7,547 nucleotides of DNA from positions 1,376-8,922 of the forward strand of contig DYKK01000127.1 of NCBI GenBank assembly GCA_020722625.1, written 5' to 3'. Position numbers and translations under genes: made by a program. How positions within the stretch are numbered: the first letter of the stretch is position 1; every line of letters starts with the position of its first letter. Below the pieces are notes generated by a model, which was given only the letters and a program-made list of their open reading frames with translations, did no database searches and was not told where the DNA came from. Positions 7,294 to 7,547 of the stretch are shown one piece after another. Source of the DNA: Anaeromyxobacter dehalogenans. GTDB taxonomy: Bacteria; Myxococcota_A; UBA9042; DTJE01.

Positions 7294-7323
7294 ACCGTAG
7301 CATCAACCGGGTCTTCCTGTCAA
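7294..7323 (-). promoter_or_regulatory. Sigma-70-like promoter of the cas3-csb3-csb1-csb2 operon
   Basis: On the minus strand a perfect -35 hexamer TTGACA (7323-7318) is followed after 18 bases by TACGGT (7299-7294), preceded by TG one base away (TGcTACGGT), the extended -10 pattern. The extended -10 compensates for a weak hexamer (T, A and final T match the consensus) and an 18-base spacer. Transcription would start near 7287, leaving a leader of about 43 bases before the cas3 ATG. Position directly upstream of the first gene, in the right orientation, is the main supporting context. It is the best promoter candidate seen in the window. Confidence 0.65.
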
Positions 7324-7547
7324 CCGCCATCGTCGTCCGTCCGCCAGGTCAATCCCCACCTTGGGTCGGTACGGATTCGTCACCCGTGCCGACGCAACGC
7401 TAGGGGATGGGGCGGCACGATACATGCCCACGACGTGAATTCTCGGTTCGGGGCTGAACCACGGCGCGACGGGACTTGCGGAGACCCCGGACGGTGAATC
7501 CGCCCTCGTCGCCGAACGCGCGGACCCGTTAGAACCGATATCGGAAC
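7324..7547. other. Region upstream of the cas operon promoter, no gene recognised
   Basis: About 220 bases upstream of the -35 element to the window edge. No protein or RNA gene is supported. A 40-codon minus-strand frame starting near 7425 would run through the promoter and has no recognisable content, and a plus-strand frame from 7231 overlaps the cas3 start and looks like a shadow. No CRISPR repeat-spacer pattern is present. A 10-base perfect palindrome lies close to the right edge. The neighbouring gene and its orientation are outside the window. Confidence 0.5.
7535..7544. repeat. 10-base perfect palindrome near the right edge
   Basis: CCGATATCGG is self-complementary over all 10 bases and stands out in AT content from its GC-rich surroundings. 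It is about 210 bases upstream of the cas promoter -35 element. It could be a regulator site for the cas operon or for the unseen neighbour, or chance. The 8-base core GATATCGG also occurs once in the csb2/cas4-cas1 gap (near 1006-1013), without the full palindrome. Confidence 0.3.

Noticed and set aside
7306..7427. About 40-codon minus-strand frame upstream of cas3
   Set aside because: It runs through the -35 element of the promoter, lacks a clear ribosome binding site and has no recognisable product.
7245..7547. Possible CRISPR array or leader upstream of cas3
   Set aside because: No repeat of 25-40 bases recurs with spacer-length intervals. Only an 11-12 base tandem pair and a short palindrome are present.

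Overview
This 7.5 kb window is one CRISPR-Cas locus, read leftwards on the minus strand. It contains the complete interference module and the first part of the adaptation module of a type I-G system (formerly I-U, also called the GSU or Dpsyc subtype), in the variant that uses Csb3 instead of Csx17. The order in transcription direction is cas3 (7244 to 4644), csb3 (4647 to 3853), csb1/cas7 (3838 to 2714), csb2/cas5-cas6 (2714 to 1128), then a cas4-cas1 fusion (915 to beyond base 1). This matches the Geobacter sulfurreducens GSU0051-GSU0054 order, followed by cas4-cas1. cas2 and the CRISPR array are not in the window and would be expected past the left edge.

The DNA is strongly GC-rich throughout, with the third-position GC bias and long antisense shadow frames typical of a high-GC bacterium. 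Shine-Dalgarno sequences precede most genes and a sigma-70-like promoter lies upstream of cas3. Nothing in the window identifies the genus. Csb3-type I-G systems occur in several GC-rich groups, including Deltaproteobacteria, so any taxonomic assignment would be a guess.

Region by region: 7245-7547 is the upstream region, with a TTGACA / TGcTACGGT promoter about 50 bp before the cas3 start and a short imperfect tandem repeat over the predicted transcription start. From 7244 to 1128 the four effector genes are packed tightly: cas3/csb3 overlap in ATGA, csb3/csb1 are 14 bp apart, and csb1/csb2 overlap by 1 base (TGATG) or 4 bases (GTGA). This indicates one translationally coupled transcript. 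A 212 bp gap (916-1127) then separates the effector genes from cas4-cas1.

How the genes work together, from family knowledge: Csb2 (Cas5 plus Cas6 in one chain) should process the crRNA and hold its ends. Csb1 should polymerise as the Cas7 backbone. Csb3 probably fills the place of the Cas8 large subunit. Cas3 should be recruited to unwind and cut the target with its helicase and its C-terminal HD nuclease. The Cas4-Cas1 fusion should trim and integrate new spacers with the expected Cas2. All visible key motifs are intact, so the locus looks functional as far as it can be read.
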